Assembly: GCA_018873245.2 (NCBI GenBank)
Contig: JAEMBT020000004.1
Location: 9,006,652-9,070,651, forward strand
Direction of reading: 5' to 3'
Length of the DNA stretch: 64,000 nt
Source of the DNA: Archegozetes longisetosus
Taxonomy: Eukaryota; Arthropoda; Arachnida; Sarcoptiformes; Trhypochthoniidae
Shown here piece after piece: positions 41,243 to 52,070 of the stretch. How positions within the stretch are numbered: position 1 is the first letter of the stretch; the number at the start of each line of letters is the position of its first letter. The notes under the pieces are model-generated. The model was not told where the DNA came from, ran no database searches, and saw nothing but the letters and a program-made list of their open reading frames with translations. Position numbers and translations under genes: made by a program.

Positions 41243-44200
41243 AAATTCAATGAAAGTGTTTCATGACTTTTTTTTAAAAATAGACTCCATTCAAGGCTTT
41301 ATTGATATTCTTTTCATAAATTTCTAAAGATATAAATATCCAATGCTTAAACTAATGAAACTTCATATTAGTCTACTGATATATTAAGATAGAAAACTGA
41401 GCGAATTGTATTACTTATTTTAAAATATGAAACCATATATGAATTCTAACTTAACATATGAATCAAAAATATGATAATGGAGTAAAGTTTGTCTAACTTA
41501 AATGCTTTTAAAATAAACAATGTAAAAGTCCTACGAAAAAACGTGGCTAAATTGTAATTGATTTTTAAAAAGCACCTAACTACATGTCAAAGTTAGACAA
41601 GTTTTGCTGTATTGCGAAATCATATTTCGCATTACATATCAATCTATACCGTATTCTAAAAATAACAAGCTGACTAGATTTTAGTTATAACTCAAAGCAC
41701 ATAAAGTGGTTTGAATTATTTTGTGTGGCTTAAAAATAAACAAAAATTGTTCATAAAAAGTTATCTTCTTTTTCCACAAAATTTCATTCAATCTGATTCC
41801 AAAAGTTTACAGCAATACTTTCTTGGAGTTTAATCCAATAACAGACTTCATTTATAATCCCTGAAAGAAAAACTCATACAACTGAATTCACTTTTCATCC
41901 ATTTGTTGCATCAGGGCTTTGAGAAATTGAAATCCCATTTTAACTAAACTTTTTACCAAATGCTATTTAGCCAAACCTCTGGAACTCAAGAATTGAAACT
42001 TTAAAGCTGGAAATAATGAACTTCTGCCCAAATTAGTGAATAATCCATGTACATTAGTGCTGCCTGTTTAACATACTAGTACAGTTCGAAGTTTGATATT
42101 AAATGATAGCAACAAGAAAAAAGCCATTTCTATGTAAACAACTCTGTCATGAACATCAGACTTTTGCCAAATTTGATGACTATATTGAATATTCTATAAG
42201 TTTGTTAAAATGTTCAGTATTATGGTTTGATGGAAAGTAACCCGTGGCAACGCATCACTCCTAGTTGCTATCAACGATTATTATTTTAGAGTGTATAAGA
42301 ATTACAATCATGTTAGCATGCAAGACATTGACGTTTAGATCCATGTGAAAGCTAACTAAATAATATGACGTCAGAGTGTGACAAATCTATTTTAATAATA
42401 ACAAACTGGTTAAGAATTGATAATCTTAGATAAGAATTTTCAATACATCGAGGGTGTGCAGACGAATGAACGTCAACTGAATTATTCATGTTATGTGACA
42501 TAAGTTGAAAGAATTTGTAAGAATTTAGGAAACTTACTCGATCGTTGTGAATCACGTTCTTATTTAAAATAATTGAAAGTTGGATTCAATACAACTGTAA
42601 ATAAACGCTACGACGCGCTCACTCAGGCTTATAAAGCATTGTTATAGATAGTGATTTGCGAGATGACACCAAAGCTATTGCTAAAAATTCATTTGGTTTC
42701 GAAAGATTGATTTAAGAGAAAAACAATCTAAGAGTTCATGATCAGAAGACAAAGTAGGATAAGAAAAGGTTCTGACTTCAGAAATTAATGATTCATTATT
42801 AGAGAGCTGTCAGAAAGACATGCTAATCCTTTTTTAGAATTTCTTGGTTATGGATCTTCGGATATAAATTCTTGAAAATTCTGATCTCAATGTAAAGCTG
42901 ACAGAATTGCAGTTTTCAAGTATTGATTTGACTCGGGCGTCTGACCTCTGTTTGAAATTTTTACAGCGATCCAAAATCGGCTTAAAGATGTTTTCGAAAT
43001 ACATGGACTTATCCTTCGACTGAGACTGAATTTTTAAACAATTTTAATAACTGATATCATAGAATGATTAGTTGTCTGAAAATGAATAGTTTCAACTTGG
43101 AGTTGATGAGTAATCGCAAAAGCCATGAATCAATTTGCATTTTATTATTCCTCGTAATCTACATCCACGTTAATTCCACATTAATGAGTCGAATGATGCT
43201 ATTCTTGATGCTGATAAGGTCTTCAAAGTTTCCACTTGAAATAGATCTTTTTAATAGCTTGTATAACAGTTGTTGTAGTGGGGCTAATACTGAAAAACAA
43301 TAGATTATCTTTTCTGAACTTGCAGTGCATGTATAAATCTGTATATTTGTTCAGTCCTTGATTTTTATTTGTCAATCATAGCTTACTGATCAAAAATAAT
43401 AATTGGATGTTTGTGACCTAATTGAAAAATAAATGAGTGCTTTACTAATTAGGTGAAGAATAGTTGAACTTATTTTGACGATTACTGATCGTCTCGGGGT
43501 TAGAAAATTCTTTTTTGAGCAACTCTAGGGAATAGATTCTCAAATAAAGTATTTGCATCTTTTTCTAATAACCCTTTAACAATATATGGTTGTCTTTTAG
43601 TGATCCAGAAGTTTTCTCATCAAAATTTGTCTTTTTTAAAACAAATAACAGTCCGAAGAGAGTACTAGTATTTGTACATTGAGTGCTATATTCTTACTCA
43701 CAGAATCCCATCTTGATCCGTACATTGACCTAAAATTAACGTAACGTCATGTGAATACTTATAGAAAAGTAGCGTTAAATACATAAAGCGATAAGACTGA
43801 CTCGTTTCTATGAATTTACAAGAGCTAATCTAACCTTACAAGACATATCAAAGAATAAAGTGCAACCAGTATGGCAGAGTGTGAGAGTACAAGCAATTTG
43901 CATTGGATTTCACTATAAATAGTATACTTATAAATTAAGAGATTTTCCAAAACCGGATCAACAAATGGCAAGCATTAACGGAATAACTATTCCATTACTT
44001 TGCTTATTTTGATATAATGCTAGAGATACTTATATCAATTGAGTAGTGTCTGCAAATTGAGTATTTTTACAACTTTTATTCAAAAATTTAATTGCAGGAT
44101 TTGGCCCAGACTTTTAGATCTATAGTAATCCTGATAGCTCAATTTCTATTCCCACGATCAATGGATATTTCCTAAATAAAACCAAAGGCCAAAGTAGTTT

Positions 44201-46351
44201 AGTACTTAAATAGCTATATGCTAATCGTTTCAATTGATCTGTCTGCTTAATAGTAGTAAATCTACTTTTTTAAAGAAAGATTTTAAAGTAACATCGAGTA
44301 TGAAATGATGGATTTGTGGAGGACGAATTGAATATCTGAAGATCCTTCTACCATTAGGTCTTATGCAGTACTTGAATATATATTCGAAAATTTTTTTATA
44401 ATAAATACCATGTACTATAAGTGTTAATATAGCTGTACGTTCTTTAAATTTCAAACGTTTGGTGACATTGAACACTTCTAACTTAGCAAACTTGAAAATA
44501 AATGGATGTGTGAGCAATAGATCATTACTAATCTATATTCCGAACTTCGAAAGTTTTGTTTCTCTTCCATCACATTTAAAGTGAGTATTTCATTGAAGTT
44601 TCAGGTTTCTAGTGGAGATTATTTTTGAGATTTAATTGAGATACATCAATTACAGTAGTGTCAGATTTAACGCGTGGTTCATCTGAAACCTCAGTCATTT
44701 GTTCTTTCAAACAATTCAGGTTTGATTAAGTGAGAAAATGACAATAATAAGATCTGAATAAGAGCCGTAATTCCATTAATATGAAAGTCTGAATAAACAT
44801 CTTTTGTAACTGAATTCACAGAATCTAATTTGAGAACCTAAGAAAATATCCAATTTGTTACAACTGATTGTTTGTCAAACCTTTTTTCAGTGCCTATAGC
44901 GTGAACAGTTGTTCTGACTTCAGCTCAAATATAAATAGATTGGTATAATTTTAAAGAAGCTTTTCCATCTAAAATTTGCACATTTTTAGCATGTCTGTCG
45001 GAATTAAGACACAGTTAGATTCATTTAACTACTTATGTATGATAAAATTTAGTTTGAATTCATATATAGAGTATACTCTTGTGTGCTTTTAGGTAAAGCG
45101 GTGCCGTTTGTAGAGATGGTTGTCGCACATTCATCTATTCTAACCATATCTGCAATAAGTTTTGAGAGAGTAAGTAATCATAGCTAATGTTAGAGCTCTT
45201 TATTCTTGAAGAATATAAAGTATGTTTTATGTGTATTTATAGTATTATGCAATTTGTAAACCACTAAAAGCTGGATACAAATGCACTAAACTGAGAGCGT
45301 GAGTTTATTACTAGCTATCACTTTAATTAAATGTTTGTCATCTTAATTATCTTGTTTTCGCACAACAGTTTGATCATAATAGCGATTGTGTGGATTATAG
45401 CAATTCTATCAACAGCTCCAATGCTATACATAACTGAGTTATCGTATGCTGAATATGTTGATGGAAGTATAGTCCCAGTTTGCTTGAGTCTTGTGCAGGG
45501 ACTGTGGCACACTCTATACTTTCTCCTCATCTTAGCCACTTTTTTCGCTCTACCATTCCTTATACTCATCGTTCTCTATGGACTGATTGCTAAAAACTTA
45601 GTCATGGATTCCAGACTGATCTGTTCCACTTCAGAACAATATCAAATGAGATTAAGGAAACAAGTCGTCTTCATGTTGGCCGCAGTTATGCTCAGTTTCT
45701 TTATTTGCTTATTGCCATTCAGGATATTTTCGCTATGGATTCTTCTTGTGCCACAAGAAAAGTTGGGCGAACTCGGAATGGAGGGTAAGTTTAACGTTAC
45801 GGTTGAAGTCAATCTTGGAGATAATCTAATTGGAAAGCTAAACAAAATCTTTTTTCAAATCTAAAGGATACTATAATCTTCTGTATTCGTGTAGAATTCT
45901 GCTGTATATAAATAGGTAAATATAGAAATAAGAGGCTTTACTAGACCTCAATAATTAACAATAGTGAATAGCACAATAACGGAATTTGTTTCTTACATTT
46001 TTTTGAAGCGCAACTAATCCTATCTTATATAACATCTGTAGTTCAAATTTTCGTCGAGGATTTTGTCAAACATTAGGTATAAGAAAGATTCATAAACGGC
46101 TTTTACGTAGAAATGGGACATCTGTTCATACCTCGGTTACTCTTGGAAATAGCAGTATTAAGAGTAGATCCACGTACTCCTCCAGTCATAATAATAACAA
46201 TAATAATAACAATAATAACAATATTAATAACGATTGTGGCACTTCTAACGGTCATACCAGTGATAACTATAAGTCTAAAAACATTAGAATACATATTCAA
46301 AGGATGGTTAATACTTTTATTACGGTGCAAAGGAATGGACACAGAGTTTAG
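36355..46351 (+). CDS. class A neuropeptide GPCR, TRH/GHS-receptor-like
   Basis: Seven exons join in phase: 36355-36724, 36790-36858, 45093-45169, 45243-45298, 45369-45784, 45867-45915, 46009-46351; 1380 nt, 459 residues, ending in TAG. Seen: extracellular N-terminus with N-glycosylation sites NIS (5) and NCS (47); TM1 with GN (89-90); TM2 LSIAD (114-118); conserved Cys147 before TM3; ERY (171-173) followed by YAICKPLKAGY; a Cys in extracellular loop 2; TM6 with FICLLPFR; TM7 NPILY (349-353); a 106-residue tail with an Asn run from residue 407. These define a rhodopsin-class peptide receptor at the plasma membrane, signalling through G proteins. Subfamily is my judgement from ERYYAIC-PLKAGY and CLLPFR, which recall arthropod receptors annotated as TRH or growth-hormone-secretagogue receptor-like; ligand unknown. 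The first ATG with an open frame was taken as start. Confidence 0.92.
37465..37518. repeat. (CT)n microsatellite
   Basis: 54-nt uninterrupted CT run inside GPCR intron 2. Confidence 0.95.
41211..41240. repeat. (CT)n microsatellite
   Basis: 30-nt CT run inside GPCR intron 2. Confidence 0.95.
42780..43310 (+). pseudogene. possible decayed coding remnant in GPCR intron 2
   Basis: Adjacent plus-strand frames look protein-like: one containing RELSERHANPFLEFLGYG, then in another frame LTRASDLCLKFLQRSKIG, then a third with NESNDAILDADKVFKV. They are separated by stops and frame changes. I recognise no family; a transposon remnant is the likeliest explanation, and chance is possible. Confidence 0.25.
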
Positions 46352-46367
46352 CTTTTATGCTTCTTAT

Positions 46368-46373
46368 AATAAA
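46368..46373 (+). promoter_or_regulatory. poly(A) signal AATAAA of the GPCR gene
   Basis: Canonical hexamer 17 nt after the GPCR stop codon; close but plausible for a short 3' UTR. Confidence 0.4.
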
Positions 46374-47346
46374 CTTCTTATTTATGAGGATTTTTTAAGT
46401 TTGTAAAAAGTTTTGTATTTTTGTGAATTAAATCGATGCTTATTTTTGTGTATATATGACTCGGTGATATAATTTTATTTTCTTATAATTGTAAAATATG
46501 ATAATTCAGTATAATTAATAACTTCTATCTAACCAAATGACTTGTGATGTATTTTGTAAACAGAATTTCTGAATCAAGTCTGAAGTAAAAGAATGTCTAT
46601 AATGACTAATAATTATTATAATAAAAAGATAGCTTTCTATAAGACTACCTGACAATTAATATAACACCTTCAATTAGCATTAACATTCTTAGTTAAACTT
46701 TAATAACATCCATAATTCAAATAAAAATATCATAAAGTAATATAGAAAATTCACATTATAGACAAAAAGTTTTATTACTTTAAATCGTAACTGTTTACAT
46801 CAGTTATTATATCGATATCTTTGGAAAATAAACAACAAAAGAAAGAAAAATTCGATGGTTTTGCAAAGTATTGAGTGGCTTAAAACAGACTGTGAAAACA
46901 TTGTTCAGACCATTCTGAATCATAAGCACTTCAAATCATTGTCTTCATACAATTTAATCATTTGATGCGATTGATTGCTAATGAATTGATAGCAATGATG
47001 AATCCATGAGAGAGCTATGAACGAAGTGCCGAATGTTTCAATACAAATCAGATTTATTCGTGTGGGAGTTGGAACAAAAACAAGTCATCCAGTACTAACA
47101 GTACTACAACGTAAAGCTTTGAGTCAATATTAGTGCCCTTTTAAAATTAGAAGTCAACGACAAGACAAGAAGAGTTAAGAACGCATTGGCGAACAGAACA
47201 AATTTCTGATCGGAGTAGCAATTGTCAGAATTATGGAAACAAGTAAAACTCTCCAAAAATGTGATTCCTCAAGTTGTGGACAACGAAGAGCACGAATAAA
47301 AGCTAGAAATAGGAGTATGAAGACTTGCATCACATCATCAATTGAG
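46374..47346. other. intergenic, nothing recognised
   Basis: The lower half may be the 3' flank or UTR of the minus-strand coding-like stretch that follows. A hydrophobic minus-strand frame at 47175-47399 overlaps that stretch's end in another frame and is probably a shadow. Confidence 0.35.
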
Positions 47347-47978
47347 TTATTTGAAAAGTCGAAATAGTGAAAACTTGGGTTCAAGTTCCTTAGCATCATC
47401 AGAACCTAAATCTTTTTCCTTTTTCTTCTCTCTTCCAAGATTTACCACTTTTCTAGAGCTTCCGCAATCATCACTTTTACCACCAGTAGAATCGAAAGCT
47501 CTTGGGAGGCTGAAAATGAAGTTGGAGATGAGGTGGGACTCGATGGAGAAGACTTGGATGAGAAATCAGTTAAATATTTGGCCAAAGACTCAGATATATT
47601 TCTCTTTACATATGAATCTGACTTATTGTCAGATATTTTTGAAGATATTTTTGTCTCTTATCAGCTGTTGGAGAAGTGGATCCTTTATCGATAGTCATTT
47701 TCTTAACCAGAGCTATTTGTGCGTCACTAACATTGGCGTCAAAACTACAAAGTTTGCTGAGCTGTGAGTGACGTGTGGCGCAAACCGGAACTAAGTGAGA
47801 CTCTTGTTGTCTGACAAGTGTTAGATTCACGCGCTCTACTTGTGCAGCAGATGATGACTCTAAACTGGTGAAATAACATAGCGAGAACGTGCACATATCC
47901 CAGTCCTTTCCGATCTTTGCTGGATCAGCGCATGTTGTCGATTCAATTGAACATTTTATATTTAGTGTACCTTTTCGC
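47347..47978 (-). CDS. unrecognised coding-like stretch, two frame breaks
   Basis: Reading the minus strand from a plausible acceptor (ATACAG, exon start 47978) gives a Cys-containing part (KCSIESTTCADPAKIG, further Cys), then a Ser/Pro-rich part (SSKSSPSSPTSSPTS), then a Lys-rich part (GREKKKEKDLGSDD) and a stop at 47349-47347. The frame must shift twice. Each shift is explained by loss of one base, the first in an A run near 47650 and the second in a T run near 47495. The composition is far more protein-like than the local background. I do not recognise the family. It could be the last exon of a real gene with assembly errors, or a pseudogene. No upstream exon could be linked. Confidence 0.4.
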
Positions 47979-48329
47979 CTGTATTTTTGTCACTTATGAA
48001 CAAATAATCAAACTTTTACTATATAAGTAAGTTACATAAGGACTAAATAGCCTCTGATTCAATGTCTTCCTATAAGAAGAAAGATAAAATTCTGAGGCAT
48101 CGAATGCCTATGGGAAGCATAACATATCAGAAATTATAGCTTCACTTTTTCATCATCTCATCTCTGAGTTCTTAAATTTCTTTGAATCTCTTGGTCACGC
48201 ATTTATGATTAAATAAGCTACTAATAATTAAAACTATACTTAGTTTAAATAGAATTAAAAGCACAGTGTAGTCTTAAACACAATTTCAAAACAGTTATTT
48301 TCAAAATGTTAATTAAATAATATTCCATC

Positions 48330-48364
48330 TTTGAAAATCTATAGAAAGGTTCCTTTGAGTGGTT
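48330..48364. repeat. 35-bp repeat, copy 1
   Basis: Matches 50735-50769 in direct orientation at 31 of 35 positions (core GAAAATCTAT-GAAAGGTTCCTTT). It may be part of a dispersed repeat whose limits I cannot see. Confidence 0.5.
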
Positions 48365-48557
48365 ACAGAATATGATTTAATATTAGGATCAATAACTACT
48401 ATTGAATGAAAATTCAAATGTAAAATAAGCGTTAAATAGATCAAGTTTAAAATCATATCGATCTAACCATTTATTGTAGATTTTAATCTAAATTATACTG
48501 ACAAATACATTCGAAACTCATTGATAAAAAGGATTAATTAAGTGAAATATGTCTTTA

Positions 48558-48773
48558 TTACAGAACTTCTAAAGTATTGTTGAGAATTATGCTCTTCAAT
48601 AAGTTCTTAGTCCCTTTATTTTTCATTTGTAACCGTTCATTTTTTGCAATATTGAGTTTTTCTAATAACTTTACTGATGAGACCGCGCAAATATCACTTT
48701 TTAAAAATTTACTTAATCTAATATCACATAAAGGACAGTGTTTTTTACATAAATATTCTTTATTTGACATCAT
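48558..48773 (-). CDS. hypothetical 71-residue Cys-rich ORF
   Basis: An ATG-started minus-strand frame whose N-terminus has the Cys pattern CKKHCPLC plus a later Cys, suggesting a zinc-binding knuckle, followed by a Lys/Leu-rich helix-like part. AATAAA overlaps the bases after the stop. No known family recognised and no flanking exon found; chance cannot be ruled out. Confidence 0.25.
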   Translation of the reverse strand: MMSNKEYLCKKHCPLCDIRLSKFLKSDICAVSSVKLLEKLNIAKNERLQMKNKGTKNLLKSIILNNTLEVL

Positions 48774-48889
48774 TACTAGTTTCTAACTTAAAGTACCATG
48801 TATCTAAACTATTGTGAGCAAAACATAAATATTCGCTTACTAAGCTATTTAACTATTTACTTCCTTACTAAACAATAAATTCTTAAGTA

Positions 48890-48905
48890 ATATATATATA
48901 TATAT
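48890..48905. repeat. (TA)n microsatellite
   Basis: Short TA run just upstream of the 101-bp inverted-repeat element. Confidence 0.8.
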
Positions 48906-48969
48906 AAACAAAATAGTTCAGATATGCAAACAAAATAATATGCAAAACGCTTTTTGTCAATTTTCGACG

Positions 48970-49070
48970 TGTTAGCCCTCGAGTTCCGACCCAATCTTTG
49001 TGGGATAATACGCGTACTTGTGTAACACATAAAATACAGTTGAGATTGGATCGGAACTCGAGGGCTAACA
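48970..49070. mobile_element. 101-bp MITE-like palindrome
   Basis: 28-bp inverted repeats starting TGTTAGCCCTCGAGTTCCGA (48970-48997) and inverted at 49043-49070 differ at one base. The loop is 45 nt. The stem is GC-richer than its surroundings. No clear target duplication; weaker similarity may continue outward, so the true ends could be farther out. Confidence 0.75.
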
Positions 49071-49339
49071 TATTTTAAATCAATGCAAAAGTTCGTAATC
49101 GATTTCTAACTGTTTAAAAGTTATGGAACACTCCTTCATATAACTCATTAAATACATATTTTAGATATATACATGCATATAAAATTTCATTGATCTACAA
49201 TAATAGGTTTTAGAGAAATTGGGTCTTAAAGATTTTAGTATCTTTGCATTTTGACAGTTCCTGTTAGAGATACATGAAGGTGGTAATTATAAAATTTGCT
49301 TAGTTTTTCACTAGGAATAGCCCTAAGAAATTTGGTTAA

Positions 49340-50234
49340 AGAGACAGTCGGAACAAATAAAAGTATCAAGATATTTTAAATTAGTTTTAAGCATATTATA
49401 AGCATGTAATATGACACAAAAATATGCAAAAATTATTTAGATTGGTACAACATTTAATGAGCTATTTACAATCAAATATTCATTACAGCGCGTTACGGTT
49501 TGAACAAAATTTTACAGCTTTTAACACTTAGCATGAATAAATATGTAATTAAATGATCGAGTACAGTAATTCTAATCAAATGTTGATGAAATCGTGAACA
49601 AGTCCGGGTAAATAGTTATTTGTTCCATCACATTATCATGGTTATCCTCTTCTATCTCAGTGATGTCACTATCGATGATTGTATCACTGGTGTCATAATT
49701 AGCGGCACTAACGTTGGTATCACTTTCCTCATCACTACTTTCACTTGGATTGTTCCGGGGATAAATAGAATCAACTGATATAGTTGACATTTTTAGTTAT
49801 TTAAACTTTTGTTAATAGCACCTAGCGCCCCTAAAATCCCATAGGTTTCTCTTTAGAATATGAAACTAGGTTATGTAAGCTATTATCAAGCGTTGAGAAA
49901 TGTGTGGGATTTTCGAGGCGTCATATTAAAACTAATTTTTATATTTTTAACATATCGTTTCCTGTCACAAAGTATTAAATTATATAAGCATTTAGTAATA
50001 TATGTAAAAGAGTTTTAATTTATCTGTATGTTAGCGAAGGAATTATTTTAAAATGTTATCTGGTATTCATTTTATAAAAATTTTAATTTAAGAATGAAAT
50101 TTAACTTAGTGCAAAATTCTTTATAGTTAGCGTTAAACTGTTTACATAATTTATTCTCATATAGGTCATATTTAATCATAATTATGTAAATTTTTTTAAT
50201 AACTAAATGTTGATTTCATCCGCCGACTGTCTCT
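49340..50234. mobile_element. possible piggyBac-like element remnant
   Basis: AGAGACAGTCGG at 49340-49351 is repeated inverted at 50223-50234. The left flank is TTAA (49336-49339), the target of piggyBac elements; the right flank is TTGG, which would be a decayed TTAA. The element contains a minus-strand ORF with an acidic N-terminus (49572-49790). The combination suggests a degenerate piggyBac-type element, but no catalytic region is present. Confidence 0.4.
49572..49790 (-). CDS. acidic 72-residue ORF, possible transposase N-terminus
   Basis: Starts with ATG, rich in Ser, Asp and Glu (PSESSDEESDTNVSA, then DSDITEIEEDN). Such acidic starts are common in piggyBac-family transposases, which fits the surrounding inverted repeats and TTAA flank, but the conserved DDD core is absent. 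Function is unproven. Confidence 0.3.
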   Translation of the reverse strand: MSTISVDSIYPRNNPSESSDEESDTNVSAANYDTSDTIIDSDITEIEEDNHDNVMEQITIYPDLFTISSTFD

Positions 50235-50469
50235 TTGGACTCAAGACAATTTCCCCATAGGAAGTTTGACAAGCTCTTTAAAATTTAACAAGATATTCAA
50301 AATAAAATTTCAAAGTTTGAAATTGTGAATCAAATATTGAAGTCTCTGATCAAATGCGAACAAAACGAGTCAAATGTCAAATCAACCAAATGACAATCAT
50401 TCGAGAATTTAATCGTGTTTTAACGCAATAAATCTTTGAGAGAACTAGATATAAACATTTGTGTTTTAG

Positions 50470-50735
50470 ATCAACAAAACAAAATTGGAAATATCCAAAC
50501 TGAAGGCAGTTAGATCTATGTTGAGTCCATCACGACCTTTGACATCAGGAATAAATTCAACATGTCGATCGACTGAATCACAACGTCAGAAAGACAACAG
50601 ATTAAGATTACTGATCCTCCATTCTCTACGCAATCGATGTCTAATCACCTGATAAGAAGTGATCGACCAGAATATTCAAGTGTTGAGCACATATACTCAG
50701 ACTATAGTCCAATGTGGGGTCATACGGTCAAAAGA
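50470..50735 (+). pseudogene. possible broken exon, unknown product
   Basis: One plus-strand frame following TTTTAG reads through two stops as protein-like sequence (including VESITTFDIRNKF, then SDRPEYSSVEHIYSDYSPMW). The composition suggests former coding DNA; no family is recognised. Confidence 0.25.
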
Positions 50736-50769
50736 TTTGAAAATCTATGGAAAGGTTCCTTTAAATAGT
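50735..50769. repeat. 35-bp repeat, copy 2
   Basis: Direct partner of 48330-48364; it directly follows the possible broken exon at 50470-50735. Confidence 0.5.
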
Positions 50770-50835
50770 TCTTAATAACACTTATTTTACTACTTTTGAG
50801 CCTTCGGATAAACAAAACTAAAGGAGGATGCCAAA

Positions 50836-51541
50836 AGTGGCCTATCGCGTTATAGGCCAAAACAGGTGTCATTCGACAGGACTTATGAGTAGATTAAAGT
50901 TGTCAGGTGTGACAATCACAAGCTACGCGTCAATAGTTCTAAGCGTCGGTCGTTTCTAATTCTCTTGCAAAACTTGCAAATATATTAAACCTATATATCA
51001 ATGAAAAGTACTCAACAACACGAATGCAACGATGCCATGCTCAAGTATATGGGCCATGTTTTTAAGTGGTGTTTTTGTATAAAAATTGATATCTGCCACC
51101 TGGAGCCACCTCCTCATGATGACGGAGGGTTTCTCTGGTTTCTTGAGCAACCTTCTCTGGTTTTATGAGTATGGCAGGTTCCAGCCTGAAATTCAAGTGC
51201 CCGCAAAGTCGTTAAGCGACCTTTGTGAGGTACTTGAAAGCACCGACGAAGACCCGATTCGATTTGATTTGAATTTTTATTTTTTTATCCACATAACCTA
51301 CATACTTGAGCATGGCATCGTTGAATTCTTCTTGTTGAATACTTTTTAATGATATGTATATATAGGTTTAATACATTTGTAAGTATCGCAAAGGAATTAG
51401 AAGCACCTGACCTTTTGGACTATTGTGACCTATAACTTATGACTGCTACACCTGACAACTTTGTGTCCACTAACAACTTAGATCAACTTATCAAGATCTG
51501 TCGATTGACACCTGTTTTGGTCTGTAACGCGGTAGGCCAGT
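50836..51541. repeat. inverted repeat flanking a coding remnant
   Basis: The arm 50836-51060 (GGCCTA-CGCGTTA-AG-CCAAAACAGGTGTC and onward) matches the complement of about 51288-51541 imperfectly. The segment between (about 51110-51290) encodes a peptide block that recurs inverted at 54190-54330. The arms contain the module ending CATGCTCAAGTAT, which also occurs at 54118-54190. Confidence 0.7.
51110..51290 (+). pseudogene. coding remnant, copy A of duplicated block
   Basis: Encodes RFQPEIQVPAKSLSDLC then ESTDEDP in an open frame. The inverted copy near 54190-54325 encodes the same block with substitutions and the same frame, which argues the sequence was once translated. Family unknown; probably from a transposon. 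Confidence 0.45.
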
Positions 51542-51545
51542 GTCC

Positions 51546-52070
51546 CATAGATTTTTGGCGTTCTACTTTGAGAGGAAATGAGACATCTATTGCAAAATCA
51601 AAAGCTAAAAATAAAGGTTTAAAAGGTGGTGGAGGAACAGCGCATGGGAGCAGCTTGTCTGCGACCTGATTTTGGAGAAAAATTCAATAAAATAGTCGAG
51701 AGTTTGAAAGAGAAGAGTTTTTATTTCTTAATAAATTTCGTTGAATGATATAGCAGACAAAAATTAATTGAAACAAATAGAATGTAAAATTTAAAAATAT
51801 TGTGTTGAGTTCAATCAACTTACTGTTAGATCTAAAGCTAAAGCTGCTGATCAATTATATACAGTAAATAGAGTTTAAATCAACTTGGTGTGGCAGTAGT
51901 TGAAACTATCGAAGGAATGGATGAAGGAATTGAATTGGAGAATGACAAAATTAATGTCTTAGAAAAAGAACTTAAAGGTGTTAATCACTATGATGAACAA
52001 AGAATTCAGACTTTGCTAAGCAAAAAACGGATAGAGTTTATTTTAGCACCCCACGATAATTAATTTGAAA
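51546..52070 (+). pseudogene. unrecognised decayed coding sequence
   Basis: Protein-like frames occur in sequence: one with a Gly run (KNKGLKGGGGTAHGSS), one with RPDFGEKFNKIVESLKEKS, and one acidic and Glu/Lys-rich (EGMDEGIELENDKINVLEKE). They are separated by stops and frame changes. The last frame ends at the start of the 52031 inverted repeat. I recognise no family. Confidence 0.3.

Larger units (their letters stand above)
36859..45092 (+). other. 8.2-kb intron 2 of the GPCR gene
   Basis: Bounded by GTGAGT at 36859 and TTTTAG ending at 45092. All other introns of the gene are 65-93 nt. The intron holds two CT microsatellites and a possible decayed coding stretch near 42780-43310. Other open frames inside (for example minus 44230-44517) show no domain. 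Confidence 0.85.

Noticed and set aside
44230..44517. 95-codon minus-strand frame in GPCR intron 2
   Set aside because: No recognisable motif, located in an intron; treated as chance.
45327..45569. 80-codon minus-strand frame
   Set aside because: Complement of the GPCR exon encoding TM4-TM5.
46113..46406. 97-codon plus-strand hydrophobic frame (runs of Ile/Thr)
   Set aside because: Out-of-frame reading of the AAT/AAC repeat in the GPCR tail exon; the in-frame reading continues NPILY.
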